Of a stretch of 64,000 bases of DNA, positions 27,577 to 37,206 are shown one piece after another. The notes under the pieces were generated by a model. It saw only the letters and a list, made by a program, of their open reading frames with translations, was not told the DNA's origin and did not search any database. The DNA lies in NCBI GenBank assembly GCA_016718845.1, contig JADKCK010000007.1:89632-153631 (forward strand). Direction: 5' to 3'. Both the position numbers and the translations under genes were made by a program. The stretch is from Sphingobacteriales bacterium. Lineage in GTDB: Bacteria > Bacteroidota > Bacteroidia > Chitinophagales > UBA2359. Within the stretch, counting starts at the first letter, position 1; the number at the start of each line of letters is the position of its first letter.

Positions 27577-29094
27577 ATGAAACATTTTTCAGCCATTTTA
27601 CTGCTTTTTGTGTGCCTATTTAGCACACCTCAACTATTTGCCCAAACCGCCACCACCAACAACAACAATTGGGAAACCTACGAAGACGAAGAAGGCAATT
27701 TCAGCATCGATTTCCCTGCCAAGCCCGAGCGCGAAACAAGCGAGGAAGACAACGAAGATTTAGGCAAAATGACCATTATAGAATGGTCTGCCACCAACCA
27801 AGAAACAGAAAACGAAAACATTTACTACAACCTAACCTGCAAAATCTCGAAAAATGGCACTATATTTAGCGAACCCGAAATATCCACAGCTTTTATAGAA
27901 GGCATGATGAAGGGATTTAAAAAAAAGAAAAATATTGAGCTAATTAGCCAAAAACAACTTACCCAAAACAACTATCCCGCCGTAGAGTATACCGTTTACT
28001 ATAAAGACGATAAAATATACGGTACAAATCGAGTGTGCCTCGTCGAAAACAAAATAGTGATTATGATGGCGTTTGCCGAAAAAAAAACCATCAAATCGGC
28101 CCAACAATTTTTCGATTCGTTTACTATCCTAAACCCCGAAGAAACCGCCGAACAACCCACCTGCGAAGACCGATATTTCCTCGCTTTTCCATCGGAACCC
28201 GAAAGTGAAATGCAACAACTCGACTCTGATGTTGGTTTATTAGATGTGTGCCTAAAAACACTTGACCAAACAGATAATACTACCTTTAAAGCTGCATATG
28301 TAGCTATTTATACCGACTATCCAATTATTACTGCCTCTTTGACAGACAAAGAGTTGGACGATTTTTATACCAAAGCAATAACTGGGGCAGCAAAAAATGT
28401 GGACGGAACCATATTGATACAACGCGATTGCACCATCGAAAAAATGCCCGGTAAAGAATTTATTGTCGAATTAAACAATAAAGGATTGTATTTTAAATAC
28501 CGAATGCTTAGGGTTAAAAACTCATCGTATATGTATTGTGTGGGTGTTGATACCAAAAAAGATTTAAACAACCCCAAAGTAACCGATTTTTTAGCCTCGT
28601 TTAAACTACTCGATGCTGCCAAAAATCGCAAAACCGAAGAAACTATTTGCGAAGATGCTTACACACTTGCTTTTCCGGGTACGCCCAAAGACATGCAAAT
28701 GAACTTGCCCTCAGCAATAGGTGAGCTAAAAATGTGCATGAAAATGGTTGAATTAAGCCAAACTACTGCTTATGCGGGTTATTATATAGATTACCCCGAA
28801 TCGTACAAAAACCTAAGCGAAGAAGAAAAAGAAAACGTATACAGTTTGGGCATTAATGGCATTGTTGGAAAATTGGAAGCCGAAATAGTTACGCAAACCG
28901 ATTGCACCATAGAGGGGTACAAAGCCAAAGAATTTATTGCCAAAGCACAAGAGGGCAAAATGTGGGTAAAATATAAATTGGTTTTGGTAGATAACCGCAT
29001 GTATATGTACGGTCAGTTTGCCGAAGCCCAAACCGATTTCGATACCAAAGAATCTACCACCTTTTTTAACTCGTTCAAAATTGTAAAAAAGTAA
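27577..29094 (+). CDS. Secreted three-domain protein, duplicated copy 1
   Basis: This 505-aa protein has a signal peptide (MKHFSAILLLFVCLFSTPQLFAQ), then three related domains of ~150 residues starting near FSIDFPAKPERE (~40), YFLAFPSEPESE (~200) and YTLAFPGTPKDM (~360). Each ends in a FFDSF or FLASF followed by a hydrophobic strand. The (F)P..P..(E) start recalls PsbP-like/DUF1795 folds, but I do not claim the family. The copy at 30414-31925 is a segmental duplicate: first and third domains are nearly identical, the second is diverged. Confidence 0.8.
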   Translation: MKHFSAILLLFVCLFSTPQLFAQTATTNNNNWETYEDEEGNFSIDFPAKPERETSEEDNEDLGKMTIIEWSATNQETENENIYYNLTCKISKNGTIFSEPEISTAFIEGMMKGFKKKKNIELISQKQLTQNNYPAVEYTVYYKDDKIYGTNRVCLVENKIVIMMAFAEKKTIKSAQQFFDSFTILNPEETAEQPTCEDRYFLAFPSEPESEMQQLDSDVGLLDVCLKTLDQTDNTTFKAAYVAIYTDYPIITASLTDKELDDFYTKAITGAAKNVDGTILIQRDCTIEKMPGKEFIVELNNKGLYFKYRMLRVKNSSYMYCVGVDTKKDLNNPKVTDFLASFKLLDAAKNRKTEETICEDAYTLAFPGTPKDMQMNLPSAIGELKMCMKMVELSQTTAYAGYYIDYPESYKNLSEEEKENVYSLGINGIVGKLEAEIVTQTDCTIEGYKAKEFIAKAQEGKMWVKYKLVLVDNRMYMYGQFAEAQTDFDTKESTTFFNSFKIVKK

Positions 29095-29154
29095 AATCCT
29101 CAAACAATCATCACCACAAATTTCATCTCCTACAAAAAAAAACTTTGCTAGTTT

Positions 29155-30045
29155 ATGCCCAAACAACTGTTTATTGCTTTAGTTTTAGTAAGCCTTGTGT
29201 GTTGGATAAACGCCTGCCAACCAACACCACCCGCCAACTACAACGCCCAACTTAAAAACATACCCGACACCATTCGTACATGGGATGTAAAAGACGACCC
29301 CGACAGCACAGGCTTGTCGCGCGTTATAAAAACAATAGGTTATACCATCGACTCGTCGATGAACAACGCCGTGGCTGCCGTAGGTAAATATGGCTTTGTA
29401 GATAAAAGCGACAGCATTGTTGTCCCCCTAATTTTTGATTATGCCGACCTTTTTCACGAGGGCGTAGCCAAAGTTATACTAAACAACAAATACGGCTTTA
29501 TAGATGCCAAAGGCAATGTAGTTATCGATTTTATTTACGATACCGCCTACCCTTTTACCAACGGCTGGGCAAAAGTATCTATCAACGACCAACACGGCTT
29601 TATTGACCACAAGGGCAAAATAATGATACCCCTAGAACACGAATGGATACACGACTATAACCCGCAAGGCTTGGCAATGGTCGAGTTTCAAAAAAAACAT
29701 GGCTTTATCAACCGCAAAGGACAACTAGTTATCCCTATCATCTACACCGAAATAGATACCTTTGTAAACAAAATGGCAAGGGCTCAACTAAAAGACAAAT
29801 GGGGTATCATAGACACCGCAGGCAACCTCATTATCCCTTTTCAATACGACAACATAGCCTATTTTAGCGATGATTTGCTATGCGTAAAAAAAGACAATAA
29901 GTATGGCTATGTAGACCTGCTCAACAAAGTGCGTATACCTTTTGTATACGACATTGCCTGGGATTTTAACAACGGTAAAGCCGAAGTACTACAAAATAAC
30001 CAACGCTTTTACATAAACAAAAACGGCGAGCGTATTGATAACTAA
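29155..30045 (+). CDS. WG-repeat lipoprotein
   Basis: This 296-aa protein begins with a lipoprotein signal (LVLVSLVCWINAC, lipid-anchoring Cys ~22). About seven WG-type repeats of ~35 residues follow, each with KYGFID.KG.VVIP.IYD..YPF.NG.A.V (for example KYGFIDAKGNVVIDFIYDTA and KWGIIDTAGNLIIPFQYDN). WG repeats occur in many surface proteins with undefined binding roles. It follows the duplicated secreted protein by 60 bp and was copied with it; the second copy is broken at 31987-32694. Confidence 0.82.
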   Translation: MPKQLFIALVLVSLVCWINACQPTPPANYNAQLKNIPDTIRTWDVKDDPDSTGLSRVIKTIGYTIDSSMNNAVAAVGKYGFVDKSDSIVVPLIFDYADLFHEGVAKVILNNKYGFIDAKGNVVIDFIYDTAYPFTNGWAKVSINDQHGFIDHKGKIMIPLEHEWIHDYNPQGLAMVEFQKKHGFINRKGQLVIPIIYTEIDTFVNKMARAQLKDKWGIIDTAGNLIIPFQYDNIAYFSDDLLCVKKDNKYGYVDLLNKVRIPFVYDIAWDFNNGKAEVLQNNQRFYINKNGERIDN

Positions 30046-30165
30046 TGTTGCGCACTAAGCTATTTTAGCGTTATTTAGGACACAGGTTTTACAGAGTAAT
30101 TTGGATTTTTATTTAGTAGTCATTCCATTTAATAGTGTCGGGTAAAATGTAGTGCTAAAAATAAA

Positions 30166-30213
30166 ACCACTAAGACACTAAGAACACGAAAGCCTTCTTA
30201 GTGTCTTAGTGGT
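30166..30213. repeat. Perfect 18-bp inverted repeat (REP-like hairpin)
   Basis: ACCACTAAGACACTAAGA (30166-30183) pairs perfectly with 30196-30213 across a 12-base loop. It sits in the ~370-bp non-coding stretch before duplicate copy 2 and could terminate the WG gene or be a REP element. A TGCGTAACAT at 30376-30385 resembles the MITE terminus. Nothing else is seen in 30046-30413. Confidence 0.7.
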
Positions 30214-30413
30214 AAAGATTAAGTGCCAAGCTCAAAAAAAAATTTACCCAACATTGCCTGCAAAATAGTCCTTTTATTATCCTTGTTATCTTAGATGTCC
30301 ATTACCCTATACTTTTTGTTTAGATTTAGGTTTTAAATCAACCTTAAATCATTTTCTAAAATCCGTGCCCTCTTGTGCGTAACATTTATTACCCACTAAA
30401 AAATCAAAAAAAC

Positions 30414-31925
30414 ATGAAACATTTTTCAGCCATTTTACTGCTTTTTGTGTGCCTATTTAGCACACCTCAACTATTTGCCCAAACCGCCACCAACAACAAA
30501 TGGGAAACCTACGAAGACGAAGAAGGCAATTTCAGCATCGATTTTCCAGCCGAACCCGAGCGCGAAACAAGCGAGGAAGACGACGAAAATTTAGGCAAAA
30601 TGACCATTATAGAATGGTCTGCCACCAACCAAGAATCGCCCAATGAAAACGTTTACTACAACCTAACCTGCAAGATTTCTAATAAAAACATTATATTTAG
30701 CGACCCCGACCTAGCCGATGCTTTTATAGAAGGTATGATGAGAGGACTCAAAAGAGAGAAAAGCGTTGAGCTAATTAACCAAAAGCAACTTACCTACAAC
30801 AACTATCCCGCCGTAGAGTATACCGCTTACTATAAAGACAACAAAATATACGGAACAACTCGTATGTGCCTCGTCGAAAACAAAATAGTAATTATGTCGG
30901 CGTTTGCCGAAAATAAAACTATTAAATCAGCACAACCCTTTTTCGAGTCGTTGACTATCCTAAACCCCGAAGACACCGCCGAACAACCCACCTGCGAAGA
31001 CCGATATTTCCTATCCTTTCCAGCCGAACCCAAAAGCGAAGTACAACAACGTGATGCCAGTGATGTTGATTTAGGGTATATATGCATAAAAACCCTAGAG
31101 CAAACTGATAATAGCAATAAAATTACATACACAGCTATATATATGGATTATCCATTTACACAAGCTCCTTTAACAGGAAAGGATTTAGATTATTTTTATG
31201 ATAAAATAACAAGTAGGTATGTCAAAAAAACAGACGGAACTATACTTATACAACGCGATTACACAATCGAAAAAATGCTCGGTAAAGAATTTGTTATCGA
31301 AGCAAGTAATAAAGGAACCTACCTAAAATATCGAATGCTTAGAGTTAAAAACTCATTGTACATGTATGGTATAGAAGTTGATGCCAAAAAAGAGTTAAAC
31401 AACCCCAAAGTAACCGATTTTTTAGCCTCGTTTAAACTACTCGATGCTGCCAAAAACCGCAAAACCGAAGAAACTATTTGCGAAGATGCCTACACACTTG
31501 CTTTTCCGGGTACGCCTAAAGATATGCAAATGAATGTACCCTCGGCAATAGGTGAGTTAAAAATGTGTATGAAAATGGTTGAACAAAGTAATACAACTGC
31601 CTATGCAGGCTACTATGTAGATTACCCCAAATCGTACAAAAACCTAAGCGAAGAGGAACTTAATGATGTATATGAAATATCTATCAATGTAGTGGTAGGC
31701 AAATTAAAAGCCGAAATAGTTACGCAAACCAATTGCACCATAGAGGGGTACAAAGCCATAGAATTTATTGCCAAAGCACAAGAGGGCAAAATGTGGGTAA
31801 AATATAAATTGGTTTTGGTAGATAACCGCATGTATATGTACGGTCAGTTTGCCGAAGCCCAAACCGATTTCGATACCAAAGAATCTACCACCTTTTTTAA
31901 CTCGTTCAAAATTGTAAAAAAGTAA
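30414..31925 (+). CDS. Secreted three-domain protein, duplicated copy 2
   Basis: I start at the ATG at 30414 (MKHFSAILLLFVCLF...), identical to copy 1; the frame is open from 30375 but the duplicated segment fixes this start. 503 aa. The first and third domains and both flanks match copy 1 almost base for base, while the middle domain (~190-300) and patches near ~70-110 differ clearly. This pattern suggests gene conversion of the ends or diversification of the middle domain. The 62-bp gap to the following WG fragment is conserved with copy 1. Confidence 0.8.
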   Translation: MKHFSAILLLFVCLFSTPQLFAQTATNNKWETYEDEEGNFSIDFPAEPERETSEEDDENLGKMTIIEWSATNQESPNENVYYNLTCKISNKNIIFSDPDLADAFIEGMMRGLKREKSVELINQKQLTYNNYPAVEYTAYYKDNKIYGTTRMCLVENKIVIMSAFAENKTIKSAQPFFESLTILNPEDTAEQPTCEDRYFLSFPAEPKSEVQQRDASDVDLGYICIKTLEQTDNSNKITYTAIYMDYPFTQAPLTGKDLDYFYDKITSRYVKKTDGTILIQRDYTIEKMLGKEFVIEASNKGTYLKYRMLRVKNSLYMYGIEVDAKKELNNPKVTDFLASFKLLDAAKNRKTEETICEDAYTLAFPGTPKDMQMNVPSAIGELKMCMKMVEQSNTTAYAGYYVDYPKSYKNLSEEELNDVYEISINVVVGKLKAEIVTQTNCTIEGYKAIEFIAKAQEGKMWVKYKLVLVDNRMYMYGQFAEAQTDFDTKESTTFFNSFKIVKK

Positions 31926-31986
31926 AATCCTCAAACAATCATCACCACAAATTTCATCTCCTACAAAAAAAAACTTTGCCAGTTTA

Positions 31987-32694
31987 TGCCCAAACAACTG
32001 TTTATTGCTTTAGTTTTAGTAACTCATGTTACGCAGAGGTAACCCAAACGAGTTGGCTATTAAGCGGCATGGAGCTTTTTTAGTTTTTTGTTGTTTTTTT
32101 GTTGCTGCTTACCACCCAATCATGTTCTTTTACTTTTTTGCTTGATCAAAAAAGTAACAAAAAAATCAACAATAAGGCTAGTATAGTAATTGGCTAAAAT
32201 GGGCAACATTACGCTAAAAGATATAAACTTGCACGCCAAACGGCTTGTTTGTCGAGTTTATTTCTGGGTTCGGTGTGGCGTGCTTCAAACAGTATATCTT
32301 TTTTAACGCTCCATTTTTGCCCATTTCTTAACGCCAATTCCTATAATGCCGGTCTCTTCCTCCAAATAATGCAAAGCGTAGCTAAAAATACCAAATGGCT
32401 AATTATAAAAATGGGCTGCGTAACATGAGTTAGTAAGCCTTGTGTGTTGGATAAACGCCTGCCAACCAACACCACCCGCCAACTACAACGCCCAACTTAA
32501 AAACATACCCGACACCATCGGTACTTGGGATGTAAAAGACGACCCCGACAGCACAGGCTTGTCGCGCGTTATAAAAACAATAGGTTATACCATCGACTCG
32601 TCGATGAACAACGCCGTGGCTGCCGTAGGTAAATATGGCTTTGTAGATAAAAACGACAGCATTGTTGTCCCCATCATTTTTGATTATGCCGACC
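31987..32694 (+). pseudogene. Truncated WG-repeat lipoprotein copy, split by MITE copy B
   Basis: Bases 31987-32021 repeat the start of the 29155 gene. The MITE then intervenes, and the copy resumes at 32431 (target duplication) to 32694, where it diverges from the intact gene in the second WG repeat. The signal peptide is cut inside its hydrophobic core. A TTG or in-frame restart at 32442 would give a ~100-aa piece without a signal. Confidence 0.85.
32022..32430 (-). mobile_element. MITE copy B (409 bp) inserted in the WG gene copy
   Basis: The ends ACTCATGTTACGCAG (32022-32036) and CTGCGTAACATGAGT (32416-32430) are perfect 15-bp inverted repeats. The flanks are a perfect 5-bp duplication TAGTA (32017-32021 and 32431-32435); removing element and one TAGTA restores the exact sequence of the intact gene at 29155. 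It contains no ORF of transposase size. Internal hairpins match copies A and C; orientation is opposite to A. Confidence 0.9.
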
Positions 32695-32734
32695 ACACTG
32701 CATTTTTATTTGGATTAACAAAATACGGTATCTT

Positions 32735-32766
32735 TTTGCAGATTTGACACATTTAGCGTATCTTTG
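32735..32766 (+). promoter_or_regulatory. Promoter TTTG-N20-TATCTTTG
   Basis: TTTG at 32735-32738 and TATCTTTG at 32759-32766 have near-consensus spacing. The start of the coiled-coil gene is 36 bp downstream, so it would also serve pyrD. Confidence 0.6.
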
Positions 32767-32801
32767 TAGCCAAATTAATAATCCTAAAACAAAATAAACA
32801 A

Positions 32802-32978
32802 ATGAAAAATTCCTCTTTGCGGTTAAAACAACTTACCGATGCACTAAAAGAACTCCACAACGCTTCAAAAAACAAACGCGAGATAGAGCAAGAGCTAATC
32901 AACACTAAAAAAGAAAAAGAAGCTATCGAAAACGAATTAGCCGCCTTGCGCAAACTACTCGAAGATACAAAAAAATAA
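32802..32978 (+). CDS. 58-aa coiled-coil protein
   Basis: The ATG at 32802 opens a 58-codon frame rich in Lys, Glu and Leu with clear heptads (LKQLTDALKELHNAS, EIEQELINTKKEKEAIENEL). It has a good promoter at 32735-32766 and its stop lies 24 bp before pyrD, which suggests co-transcription. Function unknown. Confidence 0.65.
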   Translation: MKNSSLRLKQLTDALKELHNASKNKREIEQELINTKKEKEAIENELAALRKLLEDTKK

Positions 32979-33002
32979 TTCACCATTTATCACTCCAACA
33001 CT

Positions 33003-33938
33003 GTGCTTCAAACAATCATCGCAGGGCATCATTTGCCGGTTTGCCTTTATAACGCATCGGGCGCTATGTGTACCACCAAATCGGATTTGGGTTTGCTGGC
33101 AGATAGCCACGCCGGCGCCGTTTTAACCAAAAGTTGTACCTTAGCTTACCGAAATGGCAACCCTAAACCGCGCTACCACGAAACCGCCATTGGCAGTATC
33201 AACTCGATGGGCATACCCAATTTAGGCTACGAAGTGTACGCCCAAACAGCCCTCGAACATCACCAAAAATATCCCCCAAAACCTTATTTTGTGTCGGTAT
33301 CGGGTATGTCTATCAACGAAAACCTCGAGATATTGGCTAAACTTAACCAAACCGAGCAAATAGCCGCCATAGAGCTAAATTTATCTTGCCCCAACCTACC
33401 CGGAAAACCACAGGTAGCCTACGATTTTCCTCAAACCGAACGCATGTTAGATGCCGTATTTGATGTTTACCAAAAACCATTGGGCATAAAACTACCGCCC
33501 TATTTCGATTTGGTACACTTCGAGCAAATAGCCACCATCTTAAACCAATACCCGCTGCATTTTGTAACCTGCGTAAACAGCATCGGCAACGGTTTGGTAA
33601 TAGATTGGCAAACCGAAACATCGGTTATAAAACCCAAAGGCGGTTTAGGCGGTATTGGTGGCGATTATATTAAACCTACCGCATTGGCAAATGTGCGTGT
33701 TTTTTCGCAATTACTGCGCCCAAGCATTGCCGTTATTGGCTGCGGAGGCGTAAAATCGGGCAGCGATGCCTTTGAACATATCCTATGCGGAGCCACCGCC
33801 GTACAAATTGGCACCCAACTAATGAAAGAAGGAACCGATTGCTTTGCCCGCATTGCCACCGAACTGCAACAAATTATGCAGCAAAAAGGCTATACCAACA
33901 TCAACGATTTTAAAGGCAAACTAAAAACTATCGAATAA
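33003..33938 (+). CDS. pyrD: Dihydroorotate dehydrogenase, class 1A (fumarate type)
   Basis: This 311-aa TIM-barrel FMN enzyme starts at GTG 33003, with no good ATG nearby. It aligns along its whole length with Lactococcus-type PyrDA: NASGAMCTT, SINSMGIPNLGYEVY, ELNLSCPNLPGKPQ (catalytic Cys), GIKLPPYFDLVHF, CVNSIGNGL, GGLGGIGGDYIKPTALANVR and GCGGVKSGSDAFEHILCGAT. It has none of the membrane helix of class 2 enzymes. It makes orotate in pyrimidine synthesis in the cytosol. It follows the coiled-coil gene closely. Confidence 0.92.
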   Translation: MLQTIIAGHHLPVCLYNASGAMCTTKSDLGLLADSHAGAVLTKSCTLAYRNGNPKPRYHETAIGSINSMGIPNLGYEVYAQTALEHHQKYPPKPYFVSVSGMSINENLEILAKLNQTEQIAAIELNLSCPNLPGKPQVAYDFPQTERMLDAVFDVYQKPLGIKLPPYFDLVHFEQIATILNQYPLHFVTCVNSIGNGLVIDWQTETSVIKPKGGLGGIGGDYIKPTALANVRVFSQLLRPSIAVIGCGGVKSGSDAFEHILCGATAVQIGTQLMKEGTDCFARIATELQQIMQQKGYTNINDFKGKLKTIE

Positions 33939-34085
33939 GTTTGCATTTAATCTACAATACATGTGATTTTTATTTTCGTTTTGTAAGTGCAACTTTTTGT
34001 ATTGTACATCGGTCTTATGACATAGGTTTCACCAAATTGTTCACACCTCAAAATAAATCTTCCTATAAATTCAAAAACCAAAAAC

Positions 34086-37000
34086 ATGCAACTAAATCGC
34101 ATCTTACAAACCTTATTTGTTGGGCTATTATTTTTTGCGCAAGATATTTGCGCCGCTAACAACTGGCAACAAAAAGTAGATTACAAAATTGACGTAACCT
34201 TAGACGACACCAATCACGAGCTAAATGGCTTTATTACTATCAATTACACCAACAACTCGCCCGATGAGTTATCGTTTATTTGGTTTCATTTGTGGCCCAA
34301 TGCCTACCTAAACGACCAAACCGCCTTTGCCAAGCAAAAACTCGAAAACCGCAGTACCGATTTTTATTACGCCAAAAAAAGTGAACGCGGTTTTATAGAT
34401 AAACTCGATTTTAGGGTAAATACCACCACCTTAAAAACCGAACCCGACCCACAAAACCCCGATATTACCAAATTATACCTCGACAAAGCCCTAAAATCGG
34501 GCGAAACCGTAGTTATTAGCACGCCATTTAGGGTAAAAATCCCCGAAAGTTTTTCGCGTTTGGGTCACGTTGGGCAATCGTACCAAATAACACAGTGGTA
34601 TCCTAAACCCGCCGTTTACGACCAATTGGGCTGGCATCAAATGCCTTACTTAGACCAAGGCGAGTTTTACTCGGAGTATGGTTCGTTTGATGTAAGTATC
34701 ACCCTGCCACAAAACTACGTGGTTGGTGCCACAGGCGATGTGCAAAACCCCGAAGAACGCAGTTTTTTGGAGCAAAAAGTTGCCGAAACCCAAGCCCTTG
34801 GCAGTTTCGACGAAAAAGACCGCTCGTTTCCGCCCTCTTCATCTACCCCCAAAACGCTGCGTTATCTCCAAAAAAATGTTCACGATTTTGGTTGGTTTGC
34901 CGACAAACGTTTTCATGTATTAAAAGATGTTGCTACCTTAGCATCGGGCAAAAAAGTAGATTGCTGGGCAATGTTTACCAACCAAGAAGCTAGTTTGTGG
35001 CAACGCGGAGCCGAGTATGTAAAGCGCTCGGTCGAGTTTTACTCGGCAAATGTAGGCGAATATCCGTATAACCAAGCTACTGCGTTGCAAAGCGCCCTAA
35101 GTGCAGGTGCAGGTATGGAGTATCCAAACGTAACGGTTATTGGGGTATCGGGCAGTGCCAAAAGCCTTGATGTGGTGATAACACACGAGGTTGGGCATAA
35201 TTGGTTTTATGGGCAATTGGGCAGCAACGAGCGCGAACATGCGTGGATGGACGAAGGCATTAACTCGTATTACGAAATGCGCTACATCGAAACCTATTAT
35301 CCCGAAAAACCCAAAACCAAAGCCAGCGGTAATATTATGCGCACTTTGGCAAGTATGGCAGATATGGGTTCGGCAAATGGGCGATATGTTACCTATTTAT
35401 TGTCGGCACGCCGCAACGAAGACCAACCTATTGAGCTGCACTCGATGGATTATACTAACCTAAACTACGGGGCTATTGTGTACGAAAAAACGGCTATTGT
35501 ATTTCGTTACCTCGAAAAATATTTGGGTACAGTGGCGTTTGATGCTATCATGAAAAAATACTACGCCCAATACGAGTTTAAACACCCACAACCCGCCGAC
35601 ATCCGCCGTGTGTTTGAGCAAGAAACAGGTAAAGATTTAACGTGGTTTTTTGACCAACTTATTGGCTCATCTGCCAAAATAGATTACTGTATTAAACGCG
35701 TGAAAAAAAATGCCGATAAAATTGGCAATACCGAGTACGACCAAATTACGGTAAAACAAGGTAAATCGAAACGCGATGCGCAGGGCAATGCCGTTGGTGC
35801 TTTTGGCGATTTTACTTACGTGAAAAGCCCTTTCCCCGTATCGGCAATTAAAGACGACAAGGTAGTGAAAACAATTTGGTACGATGGTTTTAATGGCGAA
35901 GCCGACCTGCTGTTTAATCACCTTGATTACGACAAATTGGTAATTGATGTGGCAAACAACATACCCGACAATAACCGACTAAACAACACTTGGCGCAACA
36001 AAGGTTTGTGCAAAAAAGGTACGCCGCCCAAGTTTAAATTTTTAGGTGGTATAGAAAATGGCAAAAGCAACAACATTTATTGGGCGCCTGCTTTGGGCTT
36101 TAACAACTACGATAAACTAATGTTGGGTTTGGCATTTTACAACCCCATTTTGCCCAACAAAACCGTTGAGTATGCCTTTGCCCCTATGTTTGCTACGGGC
36201 AACAAATCGTTTTCGGGCATTGGTACCATAGATTTTAATCTGTACCCCAAAAACCCCGACCGTTGGTGGAAAAAACTACAGATTTCGTTGGGCGGCAGTA
36301 TGTTTGGCAGCGGTACTTACGAGGTGTACACCAACGATACTTTGGGTACAGTAGTAGAATCTAAAACAGCCAAATATGGGCGCTTTACCGATGTGGTTAC
36401 GCTTACACTCAAGCCCAAATCGGCTCGTAGCCCCGTTAGCAACAACCTACATTACCGCGATGTGTGGGTATGGCACCGCCAATTTGACGAGCGCGACCCG
36501 GCACAATACAATATTAGCGTAGAAGGCACCCGCCCCAACATCTACACTGCCGAGTTAGGCTGGGAGATGAACAACCGCCGCGTTATCAACCCGTACAATA
36601 TAAAAGCCAACATTTTGTCGGATTTTACAGATTATAGCCTAGCAACCTTCGAGGCGAACTATCGTTTTTCGTACAAACGCAAAAACAGAGGTTTTGATGT
36701 GCGCTTGTTTGCAGGTAAATTTTTGCAAAACAAAACAGGCTCGGAGCGCCAATTGACTACCTCGGACGGGGCAAGCTCGGATTATTTTATGGACGATTTT
36801 TACTTTGGTAGATACGAACTTAATGGGCTATGGAGCAAACAAGTAGCCGTGCGCAACGGTGGCTTTAAGTTACCAACCCCCATTGGGCGAGCAGACAATT
36901 TTTTGGTTGCCTTAAATTTAAAGAGCAATTTACCCATTCCGTTTGTAAAAGCTTACGCCGATTTTGGTATGCCTTTGATGAACGATGCCAACAGTTTTGG

Positions 37001-37202
37001 GCACAAAAAATTGTTGTACGATATGGGGCTGTATTTATCTATTATACCCAACACCTTCGAGATTTATTTGCCCTTGTTTCATGCCCAGCCATTCCAAGAT
37101 TACTTTGAATCGAACGGTACTAAATGGTACGAGAAAATTTCGTTTCAGTTAAACATCAAAAATTTAAATCCGCTAAAAAGAGTACGCAATTTTAGCATTT
37201 AA
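34086..37202 (+). CDS. M1-family metallopeptidase with C-terminal beta-rich domain
   Basis: This 1038-aa secreted protein has a signal peptide (LQTLFVGLLFFAQDICA). The M1 catalytic core has an N-terminal sheet domain, GAGMEYPNVTVIG (GxMEN-like, ~345), zinc motif HEVGHNW and downstream Glu in DEGINSYYE. A substrate-domain and a ~450-residue beta-rich C-terminal part follow (IGTIDFNLYPKNP, DVRLFAGKFLQ, YADFGMPL), which may form a barrel. Gluzincin M1 peptidases remove N-terminal residues from peptides. It starts 147 bp after pyrD on the same strand. Confidence 0.85.
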   Translation: MQLNRILQTLFVGLLFFAQDICAANNWQQKVDYKIDVTLDDTNHELNGFITINYTNNSPDELSFIWFHLWPNAYLNDQTAFAKQKLENRSTDFYYAKKSERGFIDKLDFRVNTTTLKTEPDPQNPDITKLYLDKALKSGETVVISTPFRVKIPESFSRLGHVGQSYQITQWYPKPAVYDQLGWHQMPYLDQGEFYSEYGSFDVSITLPQNYVVGATGDVQNPEERSFLEQKVAETQALGSFDEKDRSFPPSSSTPKTLRYLQKNVHDFGWFADKRFHVLKDVATLASGKKVDCWAMFTNQEASLWQRGAEYVKRSVEFYSANVGEYPYNQATALQSALSAGAGMEYPNVTVIGVSGSAKSLDVVITHEVGHNWFYGQLGSNEREHAWMDEGINSYYEMRYIETYYPEKPKTKASGNIMRTLASMADMGSANGRYVTYLLSARRNEDQPIELHSMDYTNLNYGAIVYEKTAIVFRYLEKYLGTVAFDAIMKKYYAQYEFKHPQPADIRRVFEQETGKDLTWFFDQLIGSSAKIDYCIKRVKKNADKIGNTEYDQITVKQGKSKRDAQGNAVGAFGDFTYVKSPFPVSAIKDDKVVKTIWYDGFNGEADLLFNHLDYDKLVIDVANNIPDNNRLNNTWRNKGLCKKGTPPKFKFLGGIENGKSNNIYWAPALGFNNYDKLMLGLAFYNPILPNKTVEYAFAPMFATGNKSFSGIGTIDFNLYPKNPDRWWKKLQISLGGSMFGSGTYEVYTNDTLGTVVESKTAKYGRFTDVVTLTLKPKSARSPVSNNLHYRDVWVWHRQFDERDPAQYNISVEGTRPNIYTAELGWEMNNRRVINPYNIKANILSDFTDYSLATFEANYRFSYKRKNRGFDVRLFAGKFLQNKTGSERQLTTSDGASSDYFMDDFYFGRYELNGLWSKQVAVRNGGFKLPTPIGRADNFLVALNLKSNLPIPFVKAYADFGMPLMNDANSFGHKKLLYDMGLYLSIIPNTFEIYLPLFHAQPFQDYFESNGTKWYEKISFQLNIKNLNPLKRVRNFSI

Positions 37203-37206
37203 TTTG

